Source: Bacteroidota bacterium
Lineage (GTDB): Bacteria; Bacteroidota; Bacteroidia; Sphingobacteriales; Sphingobacteriaceae
NCBI GenBank assembly: GCA_023450085.1
Contig: JAEXHI010000030.1
Location: 62,001 to 126,000, forward strand
Direction: 5' to 3'
DNA length: 64,000 bases
This document shows, piece by piece, positions 54,289 to 63,541 of the stretch. The notes below the pieces were generated by a model that did no database searches, was not told the DNA's origin, and saw only the letters and a program-made list of their open reading frames with translations. Each line of letters begins with the position of its first letter. Positions within the stretch are counted from its first letter, which is position 1. The translations under genes were made by a program, and so were the position numbers.

Positions 54289-55797
54289 ATGAGTAAAGAA
54301 GTTAGAGTAAGATTTGCACCAAGCCCAACAGGAGGTTTACACTTAGGAGGCGTAAGAACCGCCCTATTCAATTACCTTTTCGCTAAGAAAAACAATGGAA
54401 CCTTTATTTTAAGGATAGAAGATACCGACCAAACCCGCTTTGTGGAAGGTGCTGAACAATATATTGTAGATTGTTTGGAATGGTGCGGTATTGCTGCCGA
54501 TGAAAGCCCGCAAAAACCTGGAGCTTTTGGACCTTACCGCCAAAGTGAGCGCAAACCTACCTACCGACAATACGCAGAGCAATTGGTAGCTAGCGGCTAT
54601 GCCTACTATGCTTTTGATACTGCTGAAGAACTTACAGCAAAAAGAGCGGAAGAGCCGAACTTCCTTTACGGACAAAAAAGCCGTATGCAAATGCGCAACT
54701 CGCTTACCTTAACACAAAATGAAGTAAGTGAATTGTTGGCCCAAAATGCACCTCACGTCATCCGTATTAAAATGCCTACCGATGAGCAGGTAACTTTTAC
54801 AGATATGATTAGAGGCGTAGTAAGCTTCGACACCAATTTAGTAGACGATAAGGTGCTTTTAAAAGCTGATGGAATGCCTACTTATCACTTAGCCGTAGTT
54901 GCTGATGATAAAGCGATGGAAATTTCACATGTGTTTAGGGGCGAAGAGTGGCTACCATCGGCACCAATACATTTATTGCTTTGGAAATATTTGGGCTGGG
55001 AAAATGAAATGCCTGCTTGGGCACATTTACCATTAATCCTTAAGCCTGATGGTAATGGAAAATTGAGCAAAAGAGATGGCGACAGATTAGGTTTTCCGGT
55101 ATATGCCATGAATTGGACAGATCCTAAAACTGGAGATTTAACCAAAGGTTTTAAAGAACTTGGTTTTATGCCAGAGGCTTTTGTAAATCTGTTGGCTTTA
55201 TTGGGCTGGAATGACGGAACCGATAAAGAAATCTTTACGTTAGAAGAATTGAAAGCGGCCTTTTCTGTAGAAAGAATTAGCAAAGCTGGCGCAAAATTCG
55301 ATTTTGAAAAAGCAAAATGGTTTAACCATGAATGGATCAAGCAGTCGCCAATTAGCAGCCTGCAATCCGCCGTGAACGAACTGTTAAAACAAAACGGCAT
55401 CGAAGCAAATGATGAAAAGCTTGCCTCGGTAATTGAATTGGTAAAAGATAGATGTACTTTACTCCCTGATTTTGTGGCACAAAGTGCTTATTTCTTTAAC
55501 AGTCCATCTGAGTACGATTCTGCTGCCGTAAAGCCTAAATGGAATGACGAAAAAGCAGCATTTTTTGAAGAGTTTGCAAATACCCTAAATATCGAGTTAA
55601 GTGCTTTAGACCAGGAAGCAAGCTTTAAAGCCTTGGCCGAAGCAAAAGGACTAAAACCCGGCGAAGTAATGTTGCCACTGCGCATCATGTTGGTGGGCGG
55701 CAAATTTGGCCCAGGCGTATTTGATATCGTTAAACTTTTAGGGAAAGAAGAAACCGCAGCTAGAATAACAAAAGGGATTATCGAATTTAAAGCTTAA
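54289..55797 (+). CDS. gltX: Glutamyl-tRNA synthetase
   Basis: A 502-residue class I synthetase. The HIGH-type motif is in RFAPSPTGGLHLGG (residues ~8-21), the KMSKS-type motif is KLSKRDG, and GEEWLPSAPIHL is the conserved block between them. The C-terminal anticodon-binding domain follows (~310-502). It charges tRNA-Glu. Length is normal. It is followed at 65 bp by the double-glycine peptide gene, which appears to be a separate unit. Confidence 0.96.
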   Translation: MSKEVRVRFAPSPTGGLHLGGVRTALFNYLFAKKNNGTFILRIEDTDQTRFVEGAEQYIVDCLEWCGIAADESPQKPGAFGPYRQSERKPTYRQYAEQLVASGYAYYAFDTAEELTAKRAEEPNFLYGQKSRMQMRNSLTLTQNEVSELLAQNAPHVIRIKMPTDEQVTFTDMIRGVVSFDTNLVDDKVLLKADGMPTYHLAVVADDKAMEISHVFRGEEWLPSAPIHLLLWKYLGWENEMPAWAHLPLILKPDGNGKLSKRDGDRLGFPVYAMNWTDPKTGDLTKGFKELGFMPEAFVNLLALLGWNDGTDKEIFTLEELKAAFSVERISKAGAKFDFEKAKWFNHEWIKQSPISSLQSAVNELLKQNGIEANDEKLASVIELVKDRCTLLPDFVAQSAYFFNSPSEYDSAAVKPKWNDEKAAFFEEFANTLNIELSALDQEASFKALAEAKGLKPGEVMLPLRIMLVGGKFGPGVFDIVKLLGKEETAARITKGIIEFKA

Positions 55798-55862
55798 ATA
55801 AATATTTGGATTTTAGCGCAAAAGTCTATATCTTAACTCTAAGATCTTTAAAATATTTATTT

Positions 55863-56060
55863 ATGAAAAAAACAAAAACTCTAGAAGATTTCATGAATTC
55901 AGAAGACGTTGAAATCTTAAACAGTGATCAGGCAGCTAAAATTACAGGAGGGATGAAGTGGTATGGAGCTGGTTCAAAAAATGTAGAAGCGGATCAATGG
56001 ACCCTAATAAAATTAGGTATTCCTTGGGGAGAGCTTAACGGTATTAAATTAGCACAATAA
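55863..56060 (+). CDS. Double-glycine leader peptide (bacteriocin- or pheromone-like)
   Basis: A 65-residue peptide from ATG 55863 (the frame also runs upstream through a TTG). Residues 1-30 form a leader of the double-glycine type: EILNSDQAAKITGG, with Leu19 at -12, Ile27 at -4 and Gly29-Gly30 at the cleavage site. Cleavage would release a 35-residue mature peptide that has no Cys, two Trp and several Gly. Such leaders direct export by C39-peptidase ABC transporters; none is adjacent. A strong terminator at 56067-56099 closes the gene as its own unit. An antimicrobial, signalling or modification role is inference. Confidence 0.65.
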   Translation: MKKTKTLEDFMNSEDVEILNSDQAAKITGGMKWYGAGSKNVEADQWTLIKLGIPWGELNGIKLAQ

Positions 56061-56066
56061 TTTTTT

Positions 56067-56099
56067 ATAAAAGACCTTGGGAATATCAAGGTCTTTTAT
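56067..56099 (+). terminator. Terminator of the double-glycine peptide gene
   Basis: Perfect 13-bp stem ATAAAAGACCTTG / CAAGGTCTTTTAT with a 7-nt loop, 6 bp after the stop; the right arm ends in TTTTATTTTA. Confidence 0.85.
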
Positions 56100-56123
56100 T
56101 TTACATATTATTTTATTATAAAT

Positions 56124-56954
56124 ATGCAGTGGAAAGGAAGACGAGAAAGTCAAAATGTAGATGACCGACGTGGAAAAGGTGGACTAGCTATTGGCGGAGG
56201 ACTTGGAATTGTTATAGTCATCCTCGGTTTACTATTTGGAAAGGATTTCACTGGATTGTTAAACCAACTTCCTGTTGAAAACCAAACTACACAGCAAACT
56301 GAAATAAACGATGATCAAACTAAGTTTATTAAAGTAGTATTTGCAGACACCGAGGATGTGTGGGTTAAAGAATTCGAAAAACTGAACCTAACCTATAAAA
56401 ATCCTATACTAACCATATTTGAAGGAAATGTTTCAACCGCCTGCGGTGGAGCCAGCTCGGCGGTTGGCCCATTTTATTGTCCAGCAGACAGTAGAGTATA
56501 TATCGACTTTTCTTTCTTTGACGACCTGAAGAACCGATTTGGTGCCGCTGGCGATTTTGCACAGGCTTATGTTATTGCTCATGAAGTGGGGCACCATGTT
56601 CAAAACTTGCTGGGCACTTCCGAAAAGGTTCAACGCATGCGAAGCAGGTTAAGCAAAACCGAATACAACAAACTATCGGTAATGCTGGAGCTACAAGCCG
56701 ATTTTTATGCTGGTTTATGGGCCCATCATGCGCAAAACCTTAAAGATTTTAGGCTAGAAGCTGGAGATATTGAAGAAGCACTTACTGCTGCAAATGCCAT
56801 TGGCGATGACACGCTCCAAAAACAAGCCACAGGCGAAGTGGTTCCCGATTCCTTTACCCATGGCACCTCAGCTCAACGGATGTATTGGTTTAAAAAGGGA
56901 TTTGAAACAGGTGATATTCGTCAAGGAGATACCTTTAAAACGAACAACCTCTAA
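56124..56954 (+). CDS. ypfJ: Neutral zinc metallopeptidase (YpfJ family)
   Basis: A 276-residue membrane-anchored protein. The N-terminus QWKGRRESQNVDDRRG is the family signature, followed by one membrane helix (~20-38). The zinc motif HEVGH is at residues 153-157 (AYVIAHEVGHHVQNLLG). Conserved Cys107 and Cys119 (STACGGASSAVGPFYCP) match the family, and LQADFYAGLWAHHA and HGTSAQRMYWFKKGFETG follow. The protein is thought to be a periplasmic protease; its substrate is unknown. It is 67 bp upstream of the signalling cluster. Confidence 0.9.
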   Translation: MQWKGRRESQNVDDRRGKGGLAIGGGLGIVIVILGLLFGKDFTGLLNQLPVENQTTQQTEINDDQTKFIKVVFADTEDVWVKEFEKLNLTYKNPILTIFEGNVSTACGGASSAVGPFYCPADSRVYIDFSFFDDLKNRFGAAGDFAQAYVIAHEVGHHVQNLLGTSEKVQRMRSRLSKTEYNKLSVMLELQADFYAGLWAHHAQNLKDFRLEAGDIEEALTAANAIGDDTLQKQATGEVVPDSFTHGTSAQRMYWFKKGFETGDIRQGDTFKTNNL

Positions 56955-57027
56955 TCTAAAACAAGACTTTTACAACAGTAAGTTGTGACGCCAAGTCATA
57001 TCCATTCATTTTTTATTACATTTGAAA

Positions 57028-58152
57028 ATGATCTTACTTGTTGACGATACTCCAGAGAACCTTATTTCTTTGAAAAATGTTCTCGAAAAACATGGTTTTG
57101 AAGTAGATACCGCCAACTCAGGTGAAGAAGCACTTAAAAAAGTGCTTAAAAATTCTTACGTCCTTATTATTTTGGACGTACAAATGCCAGAAATGGATGG
57201 ATTTGAAGTGGCCGAGGTTATTTCTGGTTATAGCAAAGCCAAAGAAACGGCTATTATTTTCCTTTCCGCAGCTAATACCGAATTTCGTTTCATTGCCAAA
57301 GGCTATTCTTCAGGTGGTTTAGATTACATAACCAAACCTGTAGACATCAATATTCTATTGCTGAAAATCAAAACCTTTTACCGCATTTATGAACAGAGCA
57401 GAAAACTGGGCGAAGTACAAAAGGCGTTATTGGAAGAGATAGAATTTAGAAAAGCCGCCGAACTGAAAAAAGATGAGTTCATCAGCATTGCTAGCCACGA
57501 ACTTAAAACGCCATTAACCAGTGTAAAAGGATATATCCAACTATTGGAGAGAGGTTTGGCCAAAGGCGATATTGACCAAGTTAAAAGCCACTTATCCAAA
57601 GCACAAATACAGCTCGAAAAACTAAATGGGTTAATTGCCGACTTGCTTGATATCTCGAAAATAGAAAGTGGTAAACTAAAGTTCAACAAGCAGTATTTTG
57701 ATATCGATAACTTGCTGGACAACATTATCGAAGTGATGCACCAAACTAATCCTGATTTCAGGATTGTCAAAAGTGGTCAGGTACATACCAAGGTTTTTGG
57801 GGACGAAATGCGTATTGAGCAGGTTATTGTTAACTTTTTAACCAATGCCATCAAATATTCGCCAGGAACTAATGAAGTTCTTTTAAATGCTCGCTTACAA
57901 AACAATGAATTGTACATTGGTGTTAAAGACTTCGGCATTGGTATGCAACCAGAACAAGTGAAAAGAGTTTTCGAAAAATTTTATCGAGTAGAAGAAACCT
58001 CCCATCGCTTTCAGGGCTTGGGCATTGGCTTATATATCTCTTCTGAAATCATTAGACGTCATGGAGGACATATTAACGCAAAATCTATATATGGTGAGGG
58101 TTCCGAATTTTATTTCACCATTCCTATTGACCAATTAATGACCGACGTTTAA
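57028..58152 (+). CDS. Response regulator-histidine kinase hybrid (REC-HisKA-HATPase)
   Basis: A 374-residue cytoplasmic protein from ATG 57028 (a TTG two codons upstream is in frame). The N-terminal receiver (~1-118) has Asp50 as phospho-acceptor and Lys103 (ITKP). The HisKA domain has His157 in FISIASHELKTPLTSVKGY, followed by an HATPase domain (VNFLTNAIKYSP, KDFGIGM, GLGIGLYIS). There is no membrane helix, so it should receive phosphate or a protein signal in the cytoplasm. It is the first gene of the cluster, 16 bp before the giant hybrid kinase. A TACATTTG box sits so close to the ATG that a leaderless transcript is possible. Confidence 0.92.
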   Translation: MILLVDDTPENLISLKNVLEKHGFEVDTANSGEEALKKVLKNSYVLIILDVQMPEMDGFEVAEVISGYSKAKETAIIFLSAANTEFRFIAKGYSSGGLDYITKPVDINILLLKIKTFYRIYEQSRKLGEVQKALLEEIEFRKAAELKKDEFISIASHELKTPLTSVKGYIQLLERGLAKGDIDQVKSHLSKAQIQLEKLNGLIADLLDISKIESGKLKFNKQYFDIDNLLDNIIEVMHQTNPDFRIVKSGQVHTKVFGDEMRIEQVIVNFLTNAIKYSPGTNEVLLNARLQNNELYIGVKDFGIGMQPEQVKRVFEKFYRVEETSHRFQGLGIGLYISSEIIRRHGGHINAKSIYGEGSEFYFTIPIDQLMTDV

Positions 58153-58168
58153 CGTTAATTTATTTTAG

Positions 58169-61100
58169 ATGAAACTATCCCTAAAAACTAACCTACGCAT
58201 TGGTTTAGGAATATCGCTAATCCTGTTGATCATCAGCTCCACAGCATCTTATATCAGTATCAAAAATTTGATTAAGAGTGCTGATTTGGTGGTGGAAAGC
58301 AACGGCATCATTAACGATGTAGACAATATTGTTTCGGCCCTGAAAGATGCTGAAACTGGACAAAGAGGTTTTTTACTTACCGGAAATCCTGTTTTTTTAG
58401 AGCCCTACAACAACAGTGAAAGAAGAACCGATTCTCTATTTTCGAGAGTAATTGCGAGTACAAAGGACAATCCCTACGAACAACAAAAGCTAAAGGAGCT
58501 TAGAGAGGTTATCGAAAAAAGGATGGGAATATTGGTAAGCACCATCCAAACCAAACGCAACAAAGGCGTAGTTCTTGAAACTGCTCTTTTGGAAGGAAAA
58601 GTTTACATGGATAATGCCCGTAGGATTATCAGAGAAATCAAAGTAGAAGAAAGAAGTTCCTTAGCTGCCAAAACAAAAGAGATGAATACCCTAGCAGGGT
58701 TCTCTCCCATTCTAATTATCTTCGCTGCCATACTTTCCGTTCTCAGCACGGTTTTCTTTTACCAAAAGGTAAGTTCCGAGTTTAATGAAAGGGTATCTCT
58801 ATTTCAGCAATTACAGCACCTTAACGAAGATACCGCCAAACGTATTGACACCATTAAAAGTATTGCGCATCAAATTTCGAGCGGCAATTACAAAGTAAGG
58901 TTGCACGAAACTTCAAAAGATGGATTGGGAGTGTTATCCACTTCACTCAACAGCATGGCTGAAGCCCTTCAATCGTCATTTACTCAGCTAGAAGATAAGG
59001 ACTGGATGCAAACTGGAGTTGCTACTTTAAATGATAAAATGGTGGGCGACAAAGAGGTTCATTTACTTACCAGAGATATTTTAGAAGCGGTAATTGACCA
59101 TACCAAAAGTTTTGTGGGCGCCTTTTATCTGTTGGAAGAAGATCAAGAACTACACCTCATCAATGGCTACGCTTTAAATGCTCAACAACGGAAAAAAATC
59201 GCTATTGGTGAAGGATTAGTTGGACAGGCCTTCCAGTCTGAAAAATTAATTCTGTTAGAAAAAGTACCTGATAAAGAAGCAACTATTAGCTATGCTACCG
59301 GCGAAACAAAGCCAACTTGTGTAGTAGCGTTTCCAATCATCAGAAATGGCTTGGCAATGGGCGTGATTGAATTGGCCACCATTAATGCCTACCCACAGCG
59401 CAAGTTGGATTTCATGCATCATATTTCTTCAAATATTGGCATTGCCATCAACGCAGCACAAAACAGAAAGAAACTACAGGATTTCTTAGAAGAAACCCAA
59501 TCACAAGCAGAAGAATTACAAGCGCAACACGGAGAACTGGAAGCTTTAAACTCTGAGTTAGAAGCGCAAACCCAAAAAATACAAGCTTCGGAAGAAGAAC
59601 TAAGGGTACAACAAGAAGAATTGCTTCAAAGCAACCAAGAGCTGGAAGAAAGAAGCAGTTTATTGGAAGAACGTAATCAGCTGATTTTAGAAAGGAACTT
59701 GGAAATTAAGCAGAAGGCGGAGCAATTGGAGCAAAGTACCCGTTACAAATCGGAGTTTTTGGCCAATATGTCGCATGAGCTTCGCACGCCTTTAAACTCT
59801 ATTTTGTTGCTATCTAAGCTGATGGCCGAAAGTGAGCAACTAGAAAAGGAATACACAGAATATGCTTCGGTGATCCAAAGCTCTGGTCAAGGTTTGTTGA
59901 GCTTAATTGATGAGATTTTAGATCTTTCGAAGATTGAAGCGGGCAAAATGGAGCTGGAAATTAGCGATGTAAGAATTGACGAAATTACAGCGGATATCCG
60001 ATCATTGTTTATGCCTATCGCTAAAGACAAACACTTGGATTTAATCATTGGCGTTTCTGGCGATGCTCCCAATTCCTTTACCACAGACAAGATGCGTCTA
60101 TCACAAATCTTGAAAAACTTATTGTCTAACGCATTCAAATTCACTTCACAAGGAAAAGTAAGCCTATCCATTGGTTACCAAGCCAAAGAAGAAACGCTCA
60201 CTTTTGCCGTTACCGATACGGGAATAGGTATTGCAAAGACTAAACAAGGGCTTGTTTTTGAAGCCTTTCAGCAGGCAGACGGTTCTACCCGCCGCAAATT
60301 TGGGGGCACAGGATTAGGCTTATCCATCAGTAAACAACTGGCTCAACTATTAGGCGGCACCATTAAATTGGAGAGTAAGGAAAATGAAGGCAGTACCTTT
60401 ACATTGACCATTCCAGCCAATTTTAACGAAAGAACAGGTGCCCTAATTACCGATTTGCAGGAAGAAGAAAAAGCAGCGGAAGAGAAAGTAGAACAGCAAC
60501 GCGAAGAAGAGCGTTTTGTAGTTTCAAAAATACCAGAAGAAGTAGAAGACGACAGGCACAACCTTGGACCAGATGACAAGGCAATTCTTATTATTGAAGA
60601 TGATACCTTTTTTGCCAAAACACTACTTGATTTCACCAGAAAGCGCAACTACAAAGGCTTGGTAGCAGTACGAGGTGATGTTGGAGTAGAAATGGCGCAA
60701 AAATATAAGCCATTAGCCATTTTATTGGACATTCAACTTCCTGTGAAAGATGGTTGGCAGGTAATGGATGAATTAAAATCAAATCCAGCAACCAAACCTA
60801 TTCCGGTACACATCATGTCTTCGCTATCTGCTAAAAGGCAAAGCTTACAAAAAGGTGCCGTAGATTTCATCAATAAACCTTTTGCGCTGGAGCACATGAA
60901 ACAGATTTTTGAAAAACTGGAACATGCGCTAAGCAAAAACCCTAAAAAGGTGCTTATTGTTGAAGAAAATAAACAGCATGCCCAAGCATTAAGTCATTTC
61001 CTAAGCTCGGCCAACTTGCAGACCATTGTGGCCTCAAACATCAGTGATAGCGTTGAGGCATTACAACAAAAAGAGGTAGACTGTGTGATTTTGGACATGG

Positions 61101-61756
61101 GCATTCCTGATAAAAATGCCTATGAGACCCTAGAAACCATTAAGAAAAGTGACGGCCTAGAGAATTTGCCAATTATCATTTTTACGGGAAAAAATCTTTC
61201 CAAATGTGAAGAGACCAGGATTAAGCAATATGCTGATTCGATTGTGGTAAAAACCGCCCATTCTTATCAGAGAATTTTGGATGAAGCTGCTTTGTTCTTA
61301 CATCTGGTAGAGGAAAAAGGGAACAAGAGCAAGGAAGTTAAAGGAGAAACATTACAAAATGTAACCGATGTACTTAAAGATAAAGTAGTGCTTATTGCCG
61401 ACGACGACGTAAGGAATATCTTCTCTTTAACCAAAGCTTTGGAGCCACACAAAATGAAGGTATTACCTGCTATTGACGGCAAGGAAGCTTTAGCGGCCAT
61501 TAAAGCCAACCCAAAAATTGATGTGGTATTGATGGATATGATGATGCCAGAATTGGATGGGTACGAAACCACCAAACAAATTAGAGCAATGCCTGCTTAT
61601 AAAAACCTACCTATTTTAGCAGTAACCGCAAAAGCGATGATGGGCGATAGAGAGAAATGTATTGCCGCTGGCGCTTCGGACTATATCTCGAAACCTGTAG
61701 ACATAGACCAGTTAATTTCATTATTGAGAGTTTGGCTTTACGACAAATCTAATTAG
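58169..61756 (+). CDS. Giant hybrid sensor kinase: CHASE3-HAMP-GAF-coiled coil-HisKA-HATPase-REC-REC-REC
   Basis: A 1195-residue hybrid kinase. Membrane helices at ~10-30 and ~178-198 flank a periplasmic CHASE3 domain (DAETGQRGFLLTGNP). A HAMP (~200-275), a GAF (~290-430), and a Glu/Gln-rich coiled coil (~432-525: QAEELQAQHGELEAL, SEEELRVQQEELLQ) follow. His536 is in FLANMSHELRTPLNSI. HATPase ~640-760. Three receivers follow: REC1 (~808-925, LLDIQLPVKDGW), REC2 (~925-1045, with EE in place of the acidic DD pair and lacking KP) and REC3 (~1065-1195, VLMDMMMPELDGYE, SKP). It likely integrates envelope and cytoplasmic signals. The receiver arrangement allows multi-step phosphotransfer with the separate REC proteins downstream. 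Confidence 0.93.
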   Translation: MKLSLKTNLRIGLGISLILLIISSTASYISIKNLIKSADLVVESNGIINDVDNIVSALKDAETGQRGFLLTGNPVFLEPYNNSERRTDSLFSRVIASTKDNPYEQQKLKELREVIEKRMGILVSTIQTKRNKGVVLETALLEGKVYMDNARRIIREIKVEERSSLAAKTKEMNTLAGFSPILIIFAAILSVLSTVFFYQKVSSEFNERVSLFQQLQHLNEDTAKRIDTIKSIAHQISSGNYKVRLHETSKDGLGVLSTSLNSMAEALQSSFTQLEDKDWMQTGVATLNDKMVGDKEVHLLTRDILEAVIDHTKSFVGAFYLLEEDQELHLINGYALNAQQRKKIAIGEGLVGQAFQSEKLILLEKVPDKEATISYATGETKPTCVVAFPIIRNGLAMGVIELATINAYPQRKLDFMHHISSNIGIAINAAQNRKKLQDFLEETQSQAEELQAQHGELEALNSELEAQTQKIQASEEELRVQQEELLQSNQELEERSSLLEERNQLILERNLEIKQKAEQLEQSTRYKSEFLANMSHELRTPLNSILLLSKLMAESEQLEKEYTEYASVIQSSGQGLLSLIDEILDLSKIEAGKMELEISDVRIDEITADIRSLFMPIAKDKHLDLIIGVSGDAPNSFTTDKMRLSQILKNLLSNAFKFTSQGKVSLSIGYQAKEETLTFAVTDTGIGIAKTKQGLVFEAFQQADGSTRRKFGGTGLGLSISKQLAQLLGGTIKLESKENEGSTFTLTIPANFNERTGALITDLQEEEKAAEEKVEQQREEERFVVSKIPEEVEDDRHNLGPDDKAILIIEDDTFFAKTLLDFTRKRNYKGLVAVRGDVGVEMAQKYKPLAILLDIQLPVKDGWQVMDELKSNPATKPIPVHIMSSLSAKRQSLQKGAVDFINKPFALEHMKQIFEKLEHALSKNPKKVLIVEENKQHAQALSHFLSSANLQTIVASNISDSVEALQQKEVDCVILDMGIPDKNAYETLETIKKSDGLENLPIIIFTGKNLSKCEETRIKQYADSIVVKTAHSYQRILDEAALFLHLVEEKGNKSKEVKGETLQNVTDVLKDKVVLIADDDVRNIFSLTKALEPHKMKVLPAIDGKEALAAIKANPKIDVVLMDMMMPELDGYETTKQIRAMPAYKNLPILAVTAKAMMGDREKCIAAGASDYISKPVDIDQLISLLRVWLYDKSN

Positions 61757-61765
61757 GCTCCAAAT

Positions 61766-62140
61766 ATGCAAAGCACAGAAAAGAAAATTTTAATTATTGA
61801 TGATGATAGCAGAAACATTTTTGCTTTAAAAGCTGTTTTAACTGCTAAAAAGTATGTTTGCGTAGACGCTATTAGCGCCAAAGAAGGCTTTGATATCATT
61901 AAAAAAGATGGAGATGTGGGCTTAGTGCTTTTAGACATGATGATGCCAGACATGGATGGCTACCAAGCACTTGCGAAAATGCGGGAAGACCAACAATTGC
62001 AGGATGTTCCAGCCATTGCCGTGACTGCCCAAGCCATGTTAGGCGACAAAGAGAGATGCTTGGAAGCTGGTGCGGTAGGCTATATCTCCAAACCAGTGAA
62101 CGTTGAAGAATTAATTAAACTCATAAACCAATACCTATAG
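61766..62140 (+). CDS. Single-domain response regulator
   Basis: A 124-residue receiver with acidic pair in LIIDDDSRNIF, phospho-acceptor Asp57 (LLDMMMPDMDGY), and Lys in SKP near residue 108. It has no output domain, so it acts as a shuttle or by protein binding. It is closely similar to REC3 of the upstream giant kinase (NIF-L---, MMMPxxDGY, AVTAxAM-GD, GYISKPV), suggesting duplication of that receiver. It is 9 bp after the kinase, and its stop overlaps the CheR start by one base. Confidence 0.92.
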   Translation: MQSTEKKILIIDDDSRNIFALKAVLTAKKYVCVDAISAKEGFDIIKKDGDVGLVLLDMMMPDMDGYQALAKMREDQQLQDVPAIAVTAQAMLGDKERCLEAGAVGYISKPVNVEELIKLINQYL

Positions 62141-62967
62141 TGTCTCAAACAGGAGTTATATCCGACGAAGAAGTTGAAATCCTCATCAATGATGTATTGG
62201 AACATCATGGCTATGATTTTACAGGCTATTCTAGGGCATCCCTTAAAAGACGCTTATCCAGATTATATAGCTTAGACAAACATTTAAGCTTTGCAGAGTT
62301 CAGGTACAAAACCTTGAACGACGACGTATATTTTAAACATTTTGTAGAAGGTGTAACGGTAAACGTAACGGAGATGTTCCGTGATCCTGCGTTTTACCAA
62401 ATGCTGCGAAAACAGATATTACCTAACTTAAATACTTATCCGTTTATCAGGATTTGGCTGGCAGGCTGTTCTACAGGCGAAGAGGCTTATTCTATCGCTA
62501 TCTTGTTGAAAGAGCTTAATCTGTTGCACAAATCGTTGATTTACGCTACGGATATTAACCCAACAGTATTAGAGAAAGCTTCCAACGGCATGTTTCCGCT
62601 TAGCCAAATGAAAAGCTACTCTGAAAATTATATCGCCGCGGGCGGAATCAAAGACTTCTCCTCTTATTATTCTGCCAACTATAACTTGGCAAAATTTGAT
62701 GAAGAGCTGAAACGAAAGATGATTTTTTCGACCCATAACCTGGTTTCCGATCGTTCTTTTAATGAGTTTCAGTTGATTTTATGTCGAAACGTACTGATTT
62801 ATTTCGACAGGCCTTTGCAGTTCCGCGTGTTGCAACTATTTGATCAAAGTTTGGAAAACTTAGGTTATTTGGCGCTGGGCACTAAAGAAACCATTGATTT
62901 CTCACCCATATCATCCACCTACAAAAGAGTAGGTACAGAAAAAGTTTGGAGGAAAGTGAGCGCATGA
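62140..62967 (+). CDS. cheR: CheR-type protein-glutamate methyltransferase
   Basis: A 275-residue S-adenosylmethionine-dependent methyltransferase that makes glutamyl methyl esters. The start is GTG, overlapping the previous stop (TAGTG). The helical N-terminal domain (~8-75) is followed by VTVNVTEMFRDP, the SAM motif WLAGCSTGEEAYSIA (~103-118), ATDINPTVLEKA and LILCRNVLIYF, all classic CheR blocks. There is no CheA, CheW or MCP gene in the window; the substrate is probably not a standard chemoreceptor. It overlaps cheB by 4 bp. Confidence 0.93.
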   Translation: MSQTGVISDEEVEILINDVLEHHGYDFTGYSRASLKRRLSRLYSLDKHLSFAEFRYKTLNDDVYFKHFVEGVTVNVTEMFRDPAFYQMLRKQILPNLNTYPFIRIWLAGCSTGEEAYSIAILLKELNLLHKSLIYATDINPTVLEKASNGMFPLSQMKSYSENYIAAGGIKDFSSYYSANYNLAKFDEELKRKMIFSTHNLVSDRSFNEFQLILCRNVLIYFDRPLQFRVLQLFDQSLENLGYLALGTKETIDFSPISSTYKRVGTEKVWRKVSA

Positions 62968-63536
62968 GAAAGATAGATGCTTTGGTGATCGGAGGTTCGG
63001 CAGGCAGCTTAGATGTGCTGCTGAAAATTTTGCCTGAAATAAGCCCGAATATCGACTTTTCTATCATCATTGTAGTTCACCGCAAACAAGGGATGGATTC
63101 GTTGCTTAGCGACCTGCTATCCTATCGTACAGAGCTCAAAGTAAAGGAGGCTGATGAAAAGGAAAAAATCCAAAAAGGTTATATCTATATTGCCCCTTCT
63201 GATTATCATCTGCTCATTGAAAAAGACTTTACTTTCTCGTTAGACTATTCGGAAAAAATCAACTACTCTCGTCCATCCATTGATGTTACTTTTCAGACCG
63301 CAGCCGATGCCTATGGCGATCGATTGGTTTGCCTACTACTTTCTGGCTCCAATGCCGACGGCGTGAACGGGCTGATATTTGCCAAGAAAAATGGCGGGAT
63401 TACCTTGGCACAAGACCCAGAATCGGCGCAGGTTACTTATATGCCCGAACAAGCCATTTTAAGAGCCAACGTTTCTGCGGTACTAAAAATCGAAGAAATG
63501 GCCAACTATATCAATTCTTTAGCTATAAACCCCTAA
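62964..63536 (+). CDS. cheB: Standalone CheB-type methylesterase domain protein
   Basis: A 190-residue esterase/deamidase from ATG 62964, overlapping the CheR stop by 4 bp (ATGA); an in-frame TTG further upstream is rejected. The catalytic Ser is in LVIGGSAGSLDVLL, the His in IIIVVHRKQGMD and the Asp in LLSGSNADGVNG. The regulatory receiver domain of classical CheB is absent, so activity may be controlled in trans by one of the two neighbouring single-domain receivers. It removes CheR methyl groups. Confidence 0.93.
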   Translation: MRKIDALVIGGSAGSLDVLLKILPEISPNIDFSIIIVVHRKQGMDSLLSDLLSYRTELKVKEADEKEKIQKGYIYIAPSDYHLLIEKDFTFSLDYSEKINYSRPSIDVTFQTAADAYGDRLVCLLLSGSNADGVNGLIFAKKNGGITLAQDPESAQVTYMPEQAILRANVSAVLKIEEMANYINSLAINP

Positions 63537-63541
63537 AAAAG

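Noticed and set aside
63329..63541. Upstream extension of the last response regulator, overlapping cheB in another frame
   Set aside because: The sequence is not receiver-like, is rich in Arg/Cys as expected for an out-of-frame shadow, and the ATG at 63542 gives the standard family start.
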